In this document: positions 1 through 8,027 of the stretch, one piece after another | Layout of the letters: every line of letters begins with the position of its first letter | Position numbering within the stretch: the first letter of the stretch is position 1 | Assembly: GCA_011525875.1 (NCBI GenBank) | Contig: WYBN01000012.1 | Coordinates: 124,001-188,000, forward strand | Source of the DNA: Melioribacteraceae bacterium | GTDB taxonomy: Bacteria; Bacteroidota; Ignavibacteria; Ignavibacteriales; Melioribacteraceae | DNA: 64,000 bases | Reading direction: 5' to 3' | Translations under genes and position numbers: made by a program | Notes under the pieces: generated by a model | What the model saw: only the letters and a program-made list of their open reading frames with translations | Databases searched by the model: none | Told to the model about the DNA's origin: nothing

Positions 1-21
1 CAGATTTTAGTTGGTAAATAA

Positions 22-227
22 ATGAAAGGAATTATTTTTTTCAATCATGCGCTTGCTAAACTTAATTTACTTAAAAACACGGAATTGAACTGGATTTAGA
101 GCATATTAAAAGTAATAAAATTAAACTATCTCATGTTGAATTAGGCAATAAAAATATATCGATTGCTCAAAGACATTCAGGTGAACGGCGTGTACTTTTA
201 CCACTTAGAACACTAAGGAACGTTTAG
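22..227 (+). pseudogene. Frameshifted small ORF of unknown function
   Basis: An ATG at 22 opens a reading frame beginning MKGIIFFNHALAKLNLLKN that stops at 97-99. A second frame, one base back, reads on as ELDLEHIKSNKIKLSHVELG and ends ...LLPLRTLRNV with a stop at 225-227. The two halves join smoothly around positions 82-90, so the simplest reading is a protein of about 68 residues broken by a one-base deletion (or a sequencing error). I do not recognise the family. It lies just upstream of the wbpA-like gene and may belong to the preceding part of the polysaccharide locus. Confidence 0.35.
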
Positions 228-260
228 TGAATAAATTTTTTACTAATATTATTTCAACTT

Positions 261-1610
261 ATGACTCAAAAAGATCAATTACTTAAAAAGATTTCCGAAA
301 AATCAGTCACTATCGGAATAGTTGGTTTAGGCTATGTCGGTCTTCCGCTTGGTCTCGAATTCGCCGAAAAAAATATCAGAGTGATCGGGTTCGACATTGA
401 TGAAAAGAAAATTCCGGTACTTCTCTCCGGCGGAACGTACATCAAACATTTACCTGCCGAGAGAATCAATTCCGCTGTTAATTCGGGTTATTTCACGGCA
501 ACAACGGACTTCTCCCGTCTTCCGGAAGCCGATGCGATCCTTATCGCTGTTCCCACTCCGCTTAATGAACACCGCGAACCGGATATGAAATATATCATTT
601 CGACTGTGGATATGATTAAACAATATCTCCGGCTCGGTCAGTTGGTTACTCTCGAATCAACAACTTACCCGGGTACTACACGAGAGCTTATGCTGCCGCA
701 GCTCGAAAAGGCTCCTATTCATCAGAAAATTAGTAATAAGAAATTTAAAGTAGGAGAGGATTTCTTCCTCGCTTTCAGCCCGGAGCGTGAAGATCCGAAC
801 AACCCTAACTTTAAGACTTCAACTATTCCCAAAGTCGTAGGCGGTTTAACAAATAACTGTCTCGAAACTGCTTCGGCTATCTATGATCTCGTCATTGAAA
901 AGACCGTTCCCGTTTCTTCGCCAGAAGTAGCGGAAGCAACAAAACTGCTTGAAAATATTTACCGCTCTGTAAATATAGCTTTGGTGAACGAACTTAAAAT
1001 GGTATTCCACCGGATGAATATTGATGTATGGGAAGTAATAAAAGCTGCATCGACGAAACCTTTCGGCTTCCATCCATTTTACCCGGGACCTGGATTGGGA
1101 GGACATTGCATCCCAATCGATCCCTTTTACTTAACGTGGAAGGCACGCGAGTATGAGGTTAATACAAAATTTATTGAACTCGCCGGCGAAATTAACACAT
1201 TGCAGCCGTATTATGTTGTTACACGTACAATGGAGATTCTTAATTTGCAAGGTAAATCGCTTAACGGTTCAAAAGTTTTAATTCTCGGTGCGGCATATAA
1301 AAAGAATATAGATGATATGCGTGAATCGCCTTCGCTCAAATTAATTGAAATTCTCCGCTCTAAAGGGGCTGAAGTTGATTATAATGATCCTTATGTTCCA
1401 AAGCTTCCGCCTTCACGAAAATATAATTACGATATGAACTCTGTCGAATTATCTAAAGATAATCTTAGCAAATACGATTTAGTATTGTTGTCCACAGATC
1501 ACGACGATTACGATTACCAATTCTTGATCCAAAACTCGAAACTTGTGATCGATACACGAAACGCATTCATTAAACAAGGTATCCATTCCGAAAAACTCTT
1601 TGATGCTTAA
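261..1610 (+). CDS. wbpA: UDP-N-acetyl-D-glucosamine 6-dehydrogenase (WbpA-like)
   Basis: This 449-residue nucleotide-sugar dehydrogenase should oxidise C6 of UDP-GlcNAc to the uronic acid with two NAD+. The N-terminal Rossmann motif GLGYVG is at residues 22-27. The catalytic cysteine is Cys283 in GLGGHCIPIDPFY, the form typical of the WbpA/WecC branch, and a UDP-binding C-terminal domain follows from about residue 330. The length is normal for the family. The wbpB-like and wbpD-like genes downstream make the same pathway (UDP-GlcNAc to UDP-GlcNAc3NAcA) likely; WbpA is favoured over UDP-glucose dehydrogenase on motif and context. There is no strong Shine-Dalgarno before the ATG. A four-helix-bundle insertion element separates it from wbpB. 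Confidence 0.9.
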   Translation: MTQKDQLLKKISEKSVTIGIVGLGYVGLPLGLEFAEKNIRVIGFDIDEKKIPVLLSGGTYIKHLPAERINSAVNSGYFTATTDFSRLPEADAILIAVPTPLNEHREPDMKYIISTVDMIKQYLRLGQLVTLESTTYPGTTRELMLPQLEKAPIHQKISNKKFKVGEDFFLAFSPEREDPNNPNFKTSTIPKVVGGLTNNCLETASAIYDLVIEKTVPVSSPEVAEATKLLENIYRSVNIALVNELKMVFHRMNIDVWEVIKAASTKPFGFHPFYPGPGLGGHCIPIDPFYLTWKAREYEVNTKFIELAGEINTLQPYYVVTRTMEILNLQGKSLNGSKVLILGAAYKKNIDDMRESPSLKLIEILRSKGAEVDYNDPYVPKLPPSRKYNYDMNSVELSKDNLSKYDLVLLSTDHDDYDYQFLIQNSKLVIDTRNAFIKQGIHSEKLFDA

Positions 1611-1656
1611 TTGCCATATAACTCTGTGCTAAATTATTATATAACCACCTAACTTT

Positions 1657-2063
1657 TGAATTAAGAAGTAAGAATTTAGGAGCAAGGATGAATGATAAAG
1701 CAAAAGATTTCACAGAATTAATAGTATGGCAAAAAGCACATGAGTTCGTTTTGAATATATATAAGATATCTAGCTTATTCCCAAAAGTAGAAATCTATGG
1801 TTTAACATCACAATTTCGACGTGCAGCAATTTCAATTCCCGCAAATATTGCGGAAGGATTTGTAAAAAATGGAGTTGCTGATAAACTGAGGTATTATAAC
1901 ATAGCTGAAGGTTCAATTCACGAATGTAAATATTACTTAATTTTGGCTAGAGATTTAGGATATGTTGAAAATGCTGATTTGTTTGATCTCATAGATGAGG
2001 TTTCTAAGTTATTGGGCTCATATAGTAGTAAAATAAAAAAATCACTTAATAATTCTTAATTCA
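1657..2063 (+). repeat. IVS-like element A: inverted repeat flanking a four-helix gene
   Basis: An 11-base perfect inverted repeat (TGAATTAAGAA at 1657-1667, its complement at 2053-2063) brackets the four-helix-bundle gene. The right arm overlaps that gene's stop codon. Both arms lie in quasi-repetitive AAG/AATT-rich sequence. The wbpB-like gene begins 12 bases beyond the right arm. The arms could pair in the transcript, as the ends of 23S rRNA intervening sequences do. Confidence 0.55.
1688..2059 (+). CDS. Four-helix bundle protein (S23/IVP family), copy A
   Basis: This 123-residue protein belongs to the family first described as ORFs inside 23S rRNA intervening sequences and also related to the Avd accessory protein of diversity-generating retroelements. 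Family landmarks are visible: FTELIVWQKAHEF near the start, a central FRRAAISIPANIAEG, and a C-terminal helix with LAEARDLGY-like spacing (LARDLGYVENADL). Its molecular role is not established; family members form pentameric helical bundles. It is the only one of the four local copies with both an ATG and an intact frame; an AGGAGC stretch at 1678-1683 is a good ribosome site. It sits between wbpA-like and wbpB-like genes and is not needed for their chemistry. Confidence 0.85.
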   Translation: MNDKAKDFTELIVWQKAHEFVLNIYKISSLFPKVEIYGLTSQFRRAAISIPANIAEGFVKNGVADKLRYYNIAEGSIHECKYYLILARDLGYVENADLFDLIDEVSKLLGSYSSKIKKSLNNS

Positions 2064-2075
2064 TACTACTTTGCT

Positions 2076-3020
2076 ATGAAGAACTTCGCGCTCACAGGTA
2101 TTGCCGGATACATCGCACCGCGCCATCTCAAAGCAATTAAAGAAACCGGCAACAACTTAATCGCTGCTATGGATCCGCATGATTCGGTTGGGATACTTGA
2201 CCAGTATTTCCCTGAGACGAGCTTCTTCACCGAGTTTGAACGCTTTGACCGGCATTTAGATAAATTACGCAGGGAATCACCCGATAATAAATTGGATTAT
2301 CTTTCTATTTGTGCGCCGAACCATCTTCACGATGCACATATTAGATTGGGATTAAGACTTGGCGCAGATGTTATTTGTGAAAAGCCGTTAGTGCTGAATC
2401 CATGGAACCTGGATTTTCTCGAAAGCCTCCAGGATGAATTCAAACATAAAATTTATACTGTTCTGCAATTGCGTGTGCATCCAGCTCTAATCGAATTAAA
2501 AAATAAAATTGATGCCGATAAAAGCGATAGGAAAAAAGAAGTTGTTCTGACTTACATAACTTCACGAGGAAATTGGTACAACTTTTCGTGGAAAGGTGAT
2601 ATTAGAAAATCTGGCGGAGTTGCGACTAACATCGGTATTCACTTCTTTGATCTACTAATGTGGTTCTTCGGTAAACCTGTTCATTCAGAGGTTCATATAA
2701 ATAAAGAGGATAAAATGGCAGGATTCATCGAACTGCCGGATGCAAATGTTAAATGGTTTCTTTCTATTGATGGAAATGATTTACCAAAATCAGCCGTCGA
2801 TACAAATCAAAGAACTTATCGTTCTATTCTAATCAATGAACAAGAAGTGGAATTTACACAAGGCTTCACAGATTTACATACAATAATTTATCAAAATGTT
2901 TTAAACGGCAGCGGCTTCGGAATAGAACACGCCCGCCCATCAATAGAACTAGTGCATGATATTCGTAACTCAAAAGTTGTTGAAACAAATGATATAGACA
3001 AAAAACATCCGCTAATTTGA
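2076..3020 (+). CDS. wbpB: UDP-GlcNAc-uronate 3-dehydrogenase (WbpB-like, Gfo/Idh/MocA)
   Basis: A 314-residue Gfo/Idh/MocA oxidoreductase closely resembling Pseudomonas WbpB, which oxidises C3 of UDP-GlcNAcA to the 3-keto sugar using tightly bound NAD. The N-terminus (MKNFALTGIAGYIAPRHLKA) has the WbpB form of the dinucleotide-binding loop, and the EKP motif has its lysine at residue 103. A histidine-rich segment GVATNIGIHFFDLL marks the catalytic C-terminal domain. The pathway needs a following aminotransferase (WbpE), which is not in this window; no DegT/DnrJ-type gene was seen anywhere in the 64 kb. The start ATG lies directly after the right arm of element A. Confidence 0.87.
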   Translation: MKNFALTGIAGYIAPRHLKAIKETGNNLIAAMDPHDSVGILDQYFPETSFFTEFERFDRHLDKLRRESPDNKLDYLSICAPNHLHDAHIRLGLRLGADVICEKPLVLNPWNLDFLESLQDEFKHKIYTVLQLRVHPALIELKNKIDADKSDRKKEVVLTYITSRGNWYNFSWKGDIRKSGGVATNIGIHFFDLLMWFFGKPVHSEVHINKEDKMAGFIELPDANVKWFLSIDGNDLPKSAVDTNQRTYRSILINEQEVEFTQGFTDLHTIIYQNVLNGSGFGIEHARPSIELVHDIRNSKVVETNDIDKKHPLI

Positions 3021-3024
3021 AGTA

Positions 3025-3474
3025 GAATTGACGAATTTAACGCATTAGCGAATTTTTCGAAATAATCAGAATGAATTATAAGAACTTTGAAGAATTACCG
3101 ATATGGCAGCATGCAAGAGAGATTGTAAATTTTATATATAAAATAATTGATGGCAATGAAGCACTTAAAAGGAACCAGAGATTAACAAATCAGTTAAAAG
3201 GTGCAGGGATATCAGTTATGAATAATATTCCGGAAGGATTTGATTCAGATAATAATGTAGAGTTCATCAGATTTTTGAAATACTCATAACGATCTTGTTC
3301 AGAAGTAATGTCGATGAGTTACATATTAAATGATATTTATGATATTAAAAAAGATTCAAAAATATTGTATAGTAAAGCATTAGAAGAAAGAAAACAGATT
3401 AAAGGATTTATAAAATACCTTAAATCAGTCAAGAAATAATCCGATAATTCGCAAATCCGTAAATTCACTAATTC
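3025..3474 (+). repeat. IVS-like element B: long imperfect inverted repeat
   Basis: The left arm (about 3025-3058) and the reverse complement of the right arm (3441-3474) align over about 30 bases with roughly 24 matches, including blocks GAATTTA, ATT and GCGAATT. Each arm is itself made of degenerate CGAATT-type units. The arms enclose the stop-interrupted four-helix gene, starting 46 bases before its ATG and two bases after its stop. This is the clearest of the four arm pairs. Confidence 0.6.
3071..3439 (+). pseudogene. Four-helix bundle gene, copy B, broken by one in-frame stop
   Basis: The frame opens with MNYKNFEELPIWQHAREIV and carries the family's LTNQLKGAGISVMNNIPEG centre. It meets TAA at 3287-3289, then continues in the same frame as RSCSEVMSMSYILNDIYDI and so on to a stop at 3437-3439. 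Read through, it is 122 residues plus one stop, the same length as copy A. The family has a hydrophobic residue where the stop lies, so a single TTA-to-TAA change explains it. It could be a real nonsense mutation or a base-call error. If only the first part is made it would be a 72-residue protein missing the last two helices. Confidence 0.8.
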
Positions 3475-3510
3475 CAAAATCAAGTTCATCCTCTCATAAA
3501 ATAATTGCGC

Positions 3511-3562
3511 GTGTCATCTCGAATCAGACATTTTCCAACCGGGGGCGAAATCTAAGAGATTG
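3511..3562. repeat. Possible dispersed intergenic repeat (REP-like)
   Basis: The string GTGTCATCTCGAATC near 3511 followed by CGAAATCTAAGAGATT near 3546 has the look of the dispersed TGTCAT...GAAATCT elements common between genes in Bacteroidota-type genomes. Only one copy is seen here, so this rests on recognition of the pattern alone. It lies between elements B and C. Confidence 0.3.
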
Positions 3563-3567
3563 AAATA

Positions 3568-4070
3568 ATGGTTGTATGAATGTATGAAAGGATTTTAAGT
3601 TGGATGACAATTTACTAAATAAGAACAAAAACATTAATCGTGGTTTTAGAAGTCTTGATGTTTGGAAAGAATCGGTTGAGTTATTTGCAGTTGTCAAAAC
3701 AAAAATCGATGAGTTAAAAACGATTTCATTTAAAGTAAAAGCGCAAATTGAAGACTCAGCATATTCAGTTTCTAGTAATATTGCGGAAGGTTATTGTCGA
3801 AGACATTTAAAGGAAAATATTCAGTTTCTTAATATTGCTTTAGCATCATTAGGAGAAAATTATTCACAATTATTTACATTAACAAATAGTGGGATTGTTG
3901 AATCAACGTGGTTCGAAGAATTTGATAAAATTCATTATCAATTAGAAAACAAATTGATCAAAATGAATAAAAGTTATGTTGAGAAATTAAAAAATAAAGA
4001 AAATTGGAATGGTGATTATGTTGTACGAGAATTAATTGAAAATTATGATTCTAAATAAACATACAACCAT
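3568..4070 (+). repeat. IVS-like element C: inverted repeat flanking a four-helix gene
   Basis: A perfect 11-base inverted repeat, ATGGTTGTATG at 3568-3578 and its complement at 4060-4070, brackets the four-helix gene and begins one base after that gene's stop codon. The right arm runs on into quasi-tandem CCATCCATACACCCATACACCC sequence to about 4094, and the left arm into GAATGTATGAAAGG, so both arms are built of similar degenerate units. Confidence 0.6.
3600..4058 (+). CDS. Four-helix bundle protein (S23/IVP family), copy C
   Basis: A 152-residue member of the four-helix-bundle family, longer than copy A at both ends. The N-terminal FRSLDVWKESVELF and the central SAYSVSSNIAEGYCRR are diagnostic. 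The start is a TTG at 3600: no in-frame ATG precedes the conserved region, an in-frame TGA lies at 3585-3587, and AAAGGA at 3588-3592 gives a well-placed ribosome site. The gene lies between the wbpB-like and wbpD-like genes. Function is unknown. Confidence 0.82.
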   Translation: MDDNLLNKNKNINRGFRSLDVWKESVELFAVVKTKIDELKTISFKVKAQIEDSAYSVSSNIAEGYCRRHLKENIQFLNIALASLGENYSQLFTLTNSGIVESTWFEEFDKIHYQLENKLIKMNKSYVEKLKNKENWNGDYVVRELIENYDSK

Positions 4071-4096
4071 CCATCCATACACCCATACACCCATTC
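4070..4096. repeat. Short quasi-tandem CCAT/ACACCCAT repeat
   Basis: Repeating CCATCCATACACCCATACACCC units lie immediately right of element C and directly before the ribosome-binding region of the wbpD-like gene. They extend the right arm of the element. Low-complexity arms of this sort accompany all four four-helix genes here. Confidence 0.6.
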
Positions 4097-4117
4097 TTCG
4101 ATCAGCAAAGGTAATTT

Positions 4118-4705
4118 ATGAGTTTGCATAACTTTTACATTGACCCCCACGCCGTAGTTGACGACAATGTCATAATTGGCGAGGGAACCAAAATCTGGCA
4201 TTTCAGCCATGTTCAATCTGGCACCACGATTGGTAAAAAATGTGTACTCGGACAAAATGTGAATGTCGGTAATAACGTCTCAATTGGTAATTACTGCAAA
4301 ATTCAAAATAATGTTTCTATTTATGAAGGCGTTACTCTCGAAGATTATGTCTTCTGCGGTCCTTCCATGGTTTTTACAAATATCCTTGACCCCAAATGCA
4401 TGTACCCGCAAGTCGGTGCCCAGTACTACGTTAAAACTTTAGTTAAAAAAGGAGCGTCCATAGGTGCGAATGCAACAATTGTTTGTGGTAATACACTTGG
4501 TAAACATTGTATGATAGGAGCGGGGAGTGTTGTGACCAAAGATGTCCCCGATTATGCGTTAATGGTGGGAGTCCCGGCAAAACAAATCGGCTGGGTTTCA
4601 GAAGCGGGAAAAAGATTACAATTCGATAAAGATGGCATCGCTCATTGCGAAAAATCCAACAAAACTTACAAGCTTGAGAACAATCTATTAACTGAACTGG
4701 AATGA
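4118..4705 (+). CDS. wbpD: UDP-GlcNAc(3NH2)A N-acetyltransferase (WbpD-like)
   Basis: A 195-residue left-handed beta-helix acyltransferase. Hexapeptide repeats run from about residue 10 to 165 (IGEGTKIWHFSHV, VGNNVSIGNYCKI, LGKHCMIGAGSVV). The segment KIQNNVSIYEGVTLEDYVFCGPSMVF followed by GVPAKQIGWVSE matches WbpD, which acetylates the 3-amino group of UDP-GlcNAc(3NH2)A using acetyl-CoA. With the wbpA-like and wbpB-like genes it defines a 2,3-diacetamido-uronic acid pathway. The residues quoted are contiguous with the family pattern and the length is normal. The gene starts with ATG after GGTAATTT and is preceded by element C. Confidence 0.88.
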   Translation: MSLHNFYIDPHAVVDDNVIIGEGTKIWHFSHVQSGTTIGKKCVLGQNVNVGNNVSIGNYCKIQNNVSIYEGVTLEDYVFCGPSMVFTNILDPKCMYPQVGAQYYVKTLVKKGASIGANATIVCGNTLGKHCMIGAGSVVTKDVPDYALMVGVPAKQIGWVSEAGKRLQFDKDGIAHCEKSNKTYKLENNLLTELE

Positions 4706-4926
4706 TTGTTAATTACCGAATTTAGAGAAGTGTAGCCTCCAGCAATCAGCTTCCAGAGGTCAGTTCAGAAAACGACATACAAGGTTGCGAAAGATATCAG
4801 ACTGAATAATTTCGAACTTAATACTTTCAAAACTTGGAATAAGCTCTCCGATACAAATAATTTTAGCAAATTCTAAGAAGTTATTGCATGACATGCTTAT
4901 AATTTTTAATTGATTATTTTAGGAAT

Positions 4927-5973
4927 ATGAAAATACTAATTACCGGAACTGCCGGCTTCATTGGCTTCCACCTCGTAAATAAACTTATTAAAGAAACCGA
5001 CTGGCAAGTCGTCGGTTTAGATAACATTAACGATTACTATGATGTAAATCTCAAATATTCTCGTCTTCAAGAAACCGGAATTGAGAGAGAAAAAATTACT
5101 TATAATCAGCCGGTGACAAGCACAAAATTTGCTAGGTACCGATTTATAAAGCTTAATCTTGAAGACATACATAATATACTTGCGTTATTTAAAAATGAAA
5201 AGTTCGATTACGTGGTTAACCTTGCTGCACAGGCAGGTGTCCGTTATTCTCTTGAAAATCCACATGCGTATATAAATAGTAATATTGTTGGATTTTTGAA
5301 TCTGCTGGAAGCCTGTCGTAAGTTTACGCCCAAACATATCCTATATGCATCTTCCAGTTCGGTTTACGGAGCAAATAAAAAAACACCTTTCGCTGTATCT
5401 GATAATGTGGATCATCCAATTAGTTTATATGCTGCAACAAAAAAATCGAACGAATTAATGGCTCACACTTATTCGGCACTTTTTAACCTCCCTCTGACAG
5501 GACTCCGTTTTTTTACCGTGTATGGACCATGGGGGCGGCCGGATATGGCTCTTTTTATTTTTACCAAGAAAATCTTAAATGGGGAGCCTATTGATGTTTA
5601 TAATAATGGTGATATGAAAAGAGATTTTACCTACATTGATGATATAATTGAATCTGTTTTCAGGCTTATCCCGTCTATACCGTTGCCAGAAAATAATTAT
5701 CATGGTAATCCGTCTGTCAGTTTTGCCCCATTCAGAATTTATAATATCGGTAATAATTCGCCTGTCCGGCTGCTTGATTTTATAAGTGCACTCGAAAAGA
5801 CTCTTGGCAAAAAGGCTGCGATAAACTTCCTTCCGATTCAACCAGGCGATGTTGCAAATACTAATTCAGATATTAAAGAATTATATAAACTAATTAATTA
5901 TAAACCTAGAGTAAAGTTTGAAGAAGGAATAAGTCATTTCATAAAATGGTATTTAAAACATTATAAAACATAA
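4927..5973 (+). CDS. UDP-glucuronate 4-epimerase (CapI/LpsL-like SDR)
   Basis: A 348-residue extended short-chain dehydrogenase/reductase. The NAD-binding TGTAGFIG is at residues 6-13 and the catalytic Tyr168-x3-Lys172 lies in LYAATKKSNEL. The LDNINDYYDVNLKYSRL segment and RFFTVYGPWGRPDMA are typical of UDP-glucuronate 4-epimerases, which supply UDP-galacturonic acid. An insert around residues 52-70 makes the protein slightly longer than the usual 335-340. The 221-base gap upstream contains no recognisable gene. It could alternatively act on the UDP-uronic acid made by the upstream wbp genes. Confidence 0.85.
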   Translation: MKILITGTAGFIGFHLVNKLIKETDWQVVGLDNINDYYDVNLKYSRLQETGIEREKITYNQPVTSTKFARYRFIKLNLEDIHNILALFKNEKFDYVVNLAAQAGVRYSLENPHAYINSNIVGFLNLLEACRKFTPKHILYASSSSVYGANKKTPFAVSDNVDHPISLYAATKKSNELMAHTYSALFNLPLTGLRFFTVYGPWGRPDMALFIFTKKILNGEPIDVYNNGDMKRDFTYIDDIIESVFRLIPSIPLPENNYHGNPSVSFAPFRIYNIGNNSPVRLLDFISALEKTLGKKAAINFLPIQPGDVANTNSDIKELYKLINYKPRVKFEEGISHFIKWYLKHYKT

Positions 5974-6030
5974 AGTTATGTCTAGAGCTAACTTTTACTC
6001 GCTAAGAACTACTAAAAAATACTTTTTAAA

Positions 6031-7038
6031 ATGATTAAAATTATAGCTGAAATAGGATTAATTCATGAAGGAAGCATTGGTAATGCGAAAAAGCTGGTTG
6101 AGCTAGCGAAACATTGCGGAGCTACTATTGTTAAGTTTCAAACACACCTCCCGAAACATGAAACTTTACCAAATGCTCCAGAACCCCCTTATTTCAAGGA
6201 TGAAAAAAGGTTTGAGTATTTTACAAGAACTTCTTTTGATCTGCCGCAATGGCAAATTATAAAAAATCATTGTCATAGTAATGATATTCAATTCATGTCT
6301 TCTCCCTTTTCAAATGCTGCAGTAGAACTGCTGGAAAAATTAAACGTAACTTCGTATAAAATTCCCTCAGGAGAAATAACTAATATACCTATGTTGAAGT
6401 TGATTGCAGAGACAGGTAAACCGACAATAATTTCTTCAGGTATGAGTACGTGGGAAGAATTGGATGAGGCAGTGAATGTATTTTTAAAAAAACACTCTAA
6501 TCTGACAGTCATGCAGTGTACTTCTGAGTATCCTTGTCATTATGAAAATATTGGTTTGAATATTCTGAATCAAATTAAAGAAAGATATAAACTACCTTTT
6601 GGATTATCCGATCACTCGCTTACACCTTATGCATCCTTTGCTGCAGTTACTTTGGGGGCCACGGTCATAGAAAAACACCTGACTTTCCATAGGGGAATGT
6701 ATGGAAGCGATCCAAAACATTCTATGGAACCATATGAATTCAAGGTATTATGTGAAGGTATCAATGCAATTACAGCTATGTTGAACTCCAATGTTGATAA
6801 AATGGAGCAGGCTCGAAAACTCCAGATTATGAAAGATATATTTGAGAAAAGTATTGTTTCTATTGCCGATATTCCTAAAGGAACAATTCTTTCATCAGAA
6901 AATATTGGTGTCAAAAAACCGGGTATTGGGATCAAAGCTAAATTTTTTGATGATTTTATAGGCAAGAGAACTAATAAAAATATTGCAAATAACTCATTCT
7001 TAACTTATAAAGATATAGAACATGAAAATAATTTATAG
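6031..7038 (+). CDS. neuB: N-acetylneuraminate/nonulosonate synthase (NeuB family)
   Basis: A 335-residue protein of the NeuB family, which condenses phosphoenolpyruvate with an N-acyl-mannosamine-type sugar to make a nine-carbon nonulosonic acid. A TIM barrel occupies residues 1-260 (IAEIGLIHEGS, VKFQTHLPKHET, LSDHSLTPYASFAAVTLGA, IEKHLTFHRGMYGSDPKHSM), and a C-terminal SAF/antifreeze-like domain lies at about 275-333. The specific product (sialic, legionaminic or other) cannot be read from this sequence. No dehydratase or aminotransferase for a di-amino sugar lies nearby, which favours an N-acetylneuraminate-type product. The next gene overlaps by 17 bases. Confidence 0.88.
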   Translation: MIKIIAEIGLIHEGSIGNAKKLVELAKHCGATIVKFQTHLPKHETLPNAPEPPYFKDEKRFEYFTRTSFDLPQWQIIKNHCHSNDIQFMSSPFSNAAVELLEKLNVTSYKIPSGEITNIPMLKLIAETGKPTIISSGMSTWEELDEAVNVFLKKHSNLTVMQCTSEYPCHYENIGLNILNQIKERYKLPFGLSDHSLTPYASFAAVTLGATVIEKHLTFHRGMYGSDPKHSMEPYEFKVLCEGINAITAMLNSNVDKMEQARKLQIMKDIFEKSIVSIADIPKGTILSSENIGVKKPGIGIKAKFFDDFIGKRTNKNIANNSFLTYKDIEHENNL

Positions 7039-8026
7039 AAAGCATGATGAATTCAATCCTATAGATATTGAAAAACTAAGACCTAACAGATCATATGATT
7101 ATTTGATAGGAAACAGAACTCATACGATAACAGGACTTATTGAAAAATTTAATAAAATACCTGATGAATTACTTAAGATAAGGGAGTGCCCAGTCTGTCG
7201 CTCTCAAAAATACCAGCCCGTAATGGAAAAGGACTACCTTAAGATTGTTAAATGTGACGGCTGCGCCCTGGTCTACGTGAATCCGATATTTAATGAAGAA
7301 CATTACAAGGATGCTTATTCCTCGACCGACTATCAGAATATTGTACGGAATATAGGGGAACAAAGCCACGAATATAGATTGGAACGTTTCGGGCGAGAAA
7401 GAGTAGGGATACTTAGTGAACATATTCAGAAAAGTGATTCCCAAATAAACTTCCTTGATATAGGCTGTAGTACTGGTTTTGTTGTTGAAGCAGCAAAAGA
7501 GCATAAATGGAGGGCCATTGGTATTGATTTGAATCCCTCGGCTATAGAGTTTGGGAAATCCAGAGGATTGGATCTATATAACTGTGCTTTGGAAGACTTT
7601 GATCCTAAAGGTGTTAAATTCGACGCAATAGCTTTGTTTGATGTACTTGAGCATCTGGCAAATCCCTCTGAAATATTAAAACAGGTAATTACTCTGCTTA
7701 AAGATGATGGATTAGTATTTATCTATGTCCCTAATTGGGATTCTGCGTCCAGGATGTTTATGGGTAAAGATGCTCACTTTATCTGGCCAACACATCATTT
7801 AAATTATTTTACTCCTCAGACTCTTGTTGAATTTATCACTTCCTTCAATCTTGAAACGGAGTATCTTGTTACAGAAGGATTAGATTTGGTAGATTATATA
7901 TGGTACCGGGAAAAGAATGGTTTAGATGCTGAATTATTGAAAGAGCTGGGCGATAAATTACAGTTCTTTATTAATGCCGGAGGGTATGGAAAAAATTTAC
8001 GATTAATTGGTAAAAAAAGGAGTTAA
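7022..8026 (+). CDS. Zinc-ribbon class I SAM methyltransferase
   Basis: A 334-residue protein with an N-terminal four-cysteine zinc ribbon (CPVC at about residue 58 and CDGC at about 79) followed by a class I SAM-dependent methyltransferase domain; LDIGCSTGFVVEAA is the SAM-binding glycine loop and ALFDVLEHL the post-strand-4 motif. This layout is shared with sugar C- and O-methyltransferases. It lies between neuB and neuC, overlapping neuB by 17 bases, so it is probably co-translated and may methylate the nonulosonate or a neighbouring residue. The substrate is unknown. A second protein of the same architecture lies at 13058-14026. Confidence 0.8.
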   Translation: MKIIYRKHDEFNPIDIEKLRPNRSYDYLIGNRTHTITGLIEKFNKIPDELLKIRECPVCRSQKYQPVMEKDYLKIVKCDGCALVYVNPIFNEEHYKDAYSSTDYQNIVRNIGEQSHEYRLERFGRERVGILSEHIQKSDSQINFLDIGCSTGFVVEAAKEHKWRAIGIDLNPSAIEFGKSRGLDLYNCALEDFDPKGVKFDAIALFDVLEHLANPSEILKQVITLLKDDGLVFIYVPNWDSASRMFMGKDAHFIWPTHHLNYFTPQTLVEFITSFNLETEYLVTEGLDLVDYIWYREKNGLDAELLKELGDKLQFFINAGGYGKNLRLIGKKRS

Positions 8027-8027
8027 T

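Noticed and set aside
70-100. Programmed -1 frameshift in the first small ORF
   Set aside because: The run CTT AAA AAC is not a good slippery heptamer, and the -1 frame has a stop (72-74) just upstream; a plain indel is simpler.
1688-4058. Diversity-generating retroelement, because Avd is a four-helix-bundle relative
   Set aside because: No reverse transcriptase, template repeat or variable repeat is present in the window.
4736-4876. Open stretch without start codon between wbpD and the epimerase (ends ...LSDTNNFSKF)
   Set aside because: Could be the tail of a lost gene, but no start, family or ribosome site was seen, and 46 codons is too short to call in AT-rich DNA.
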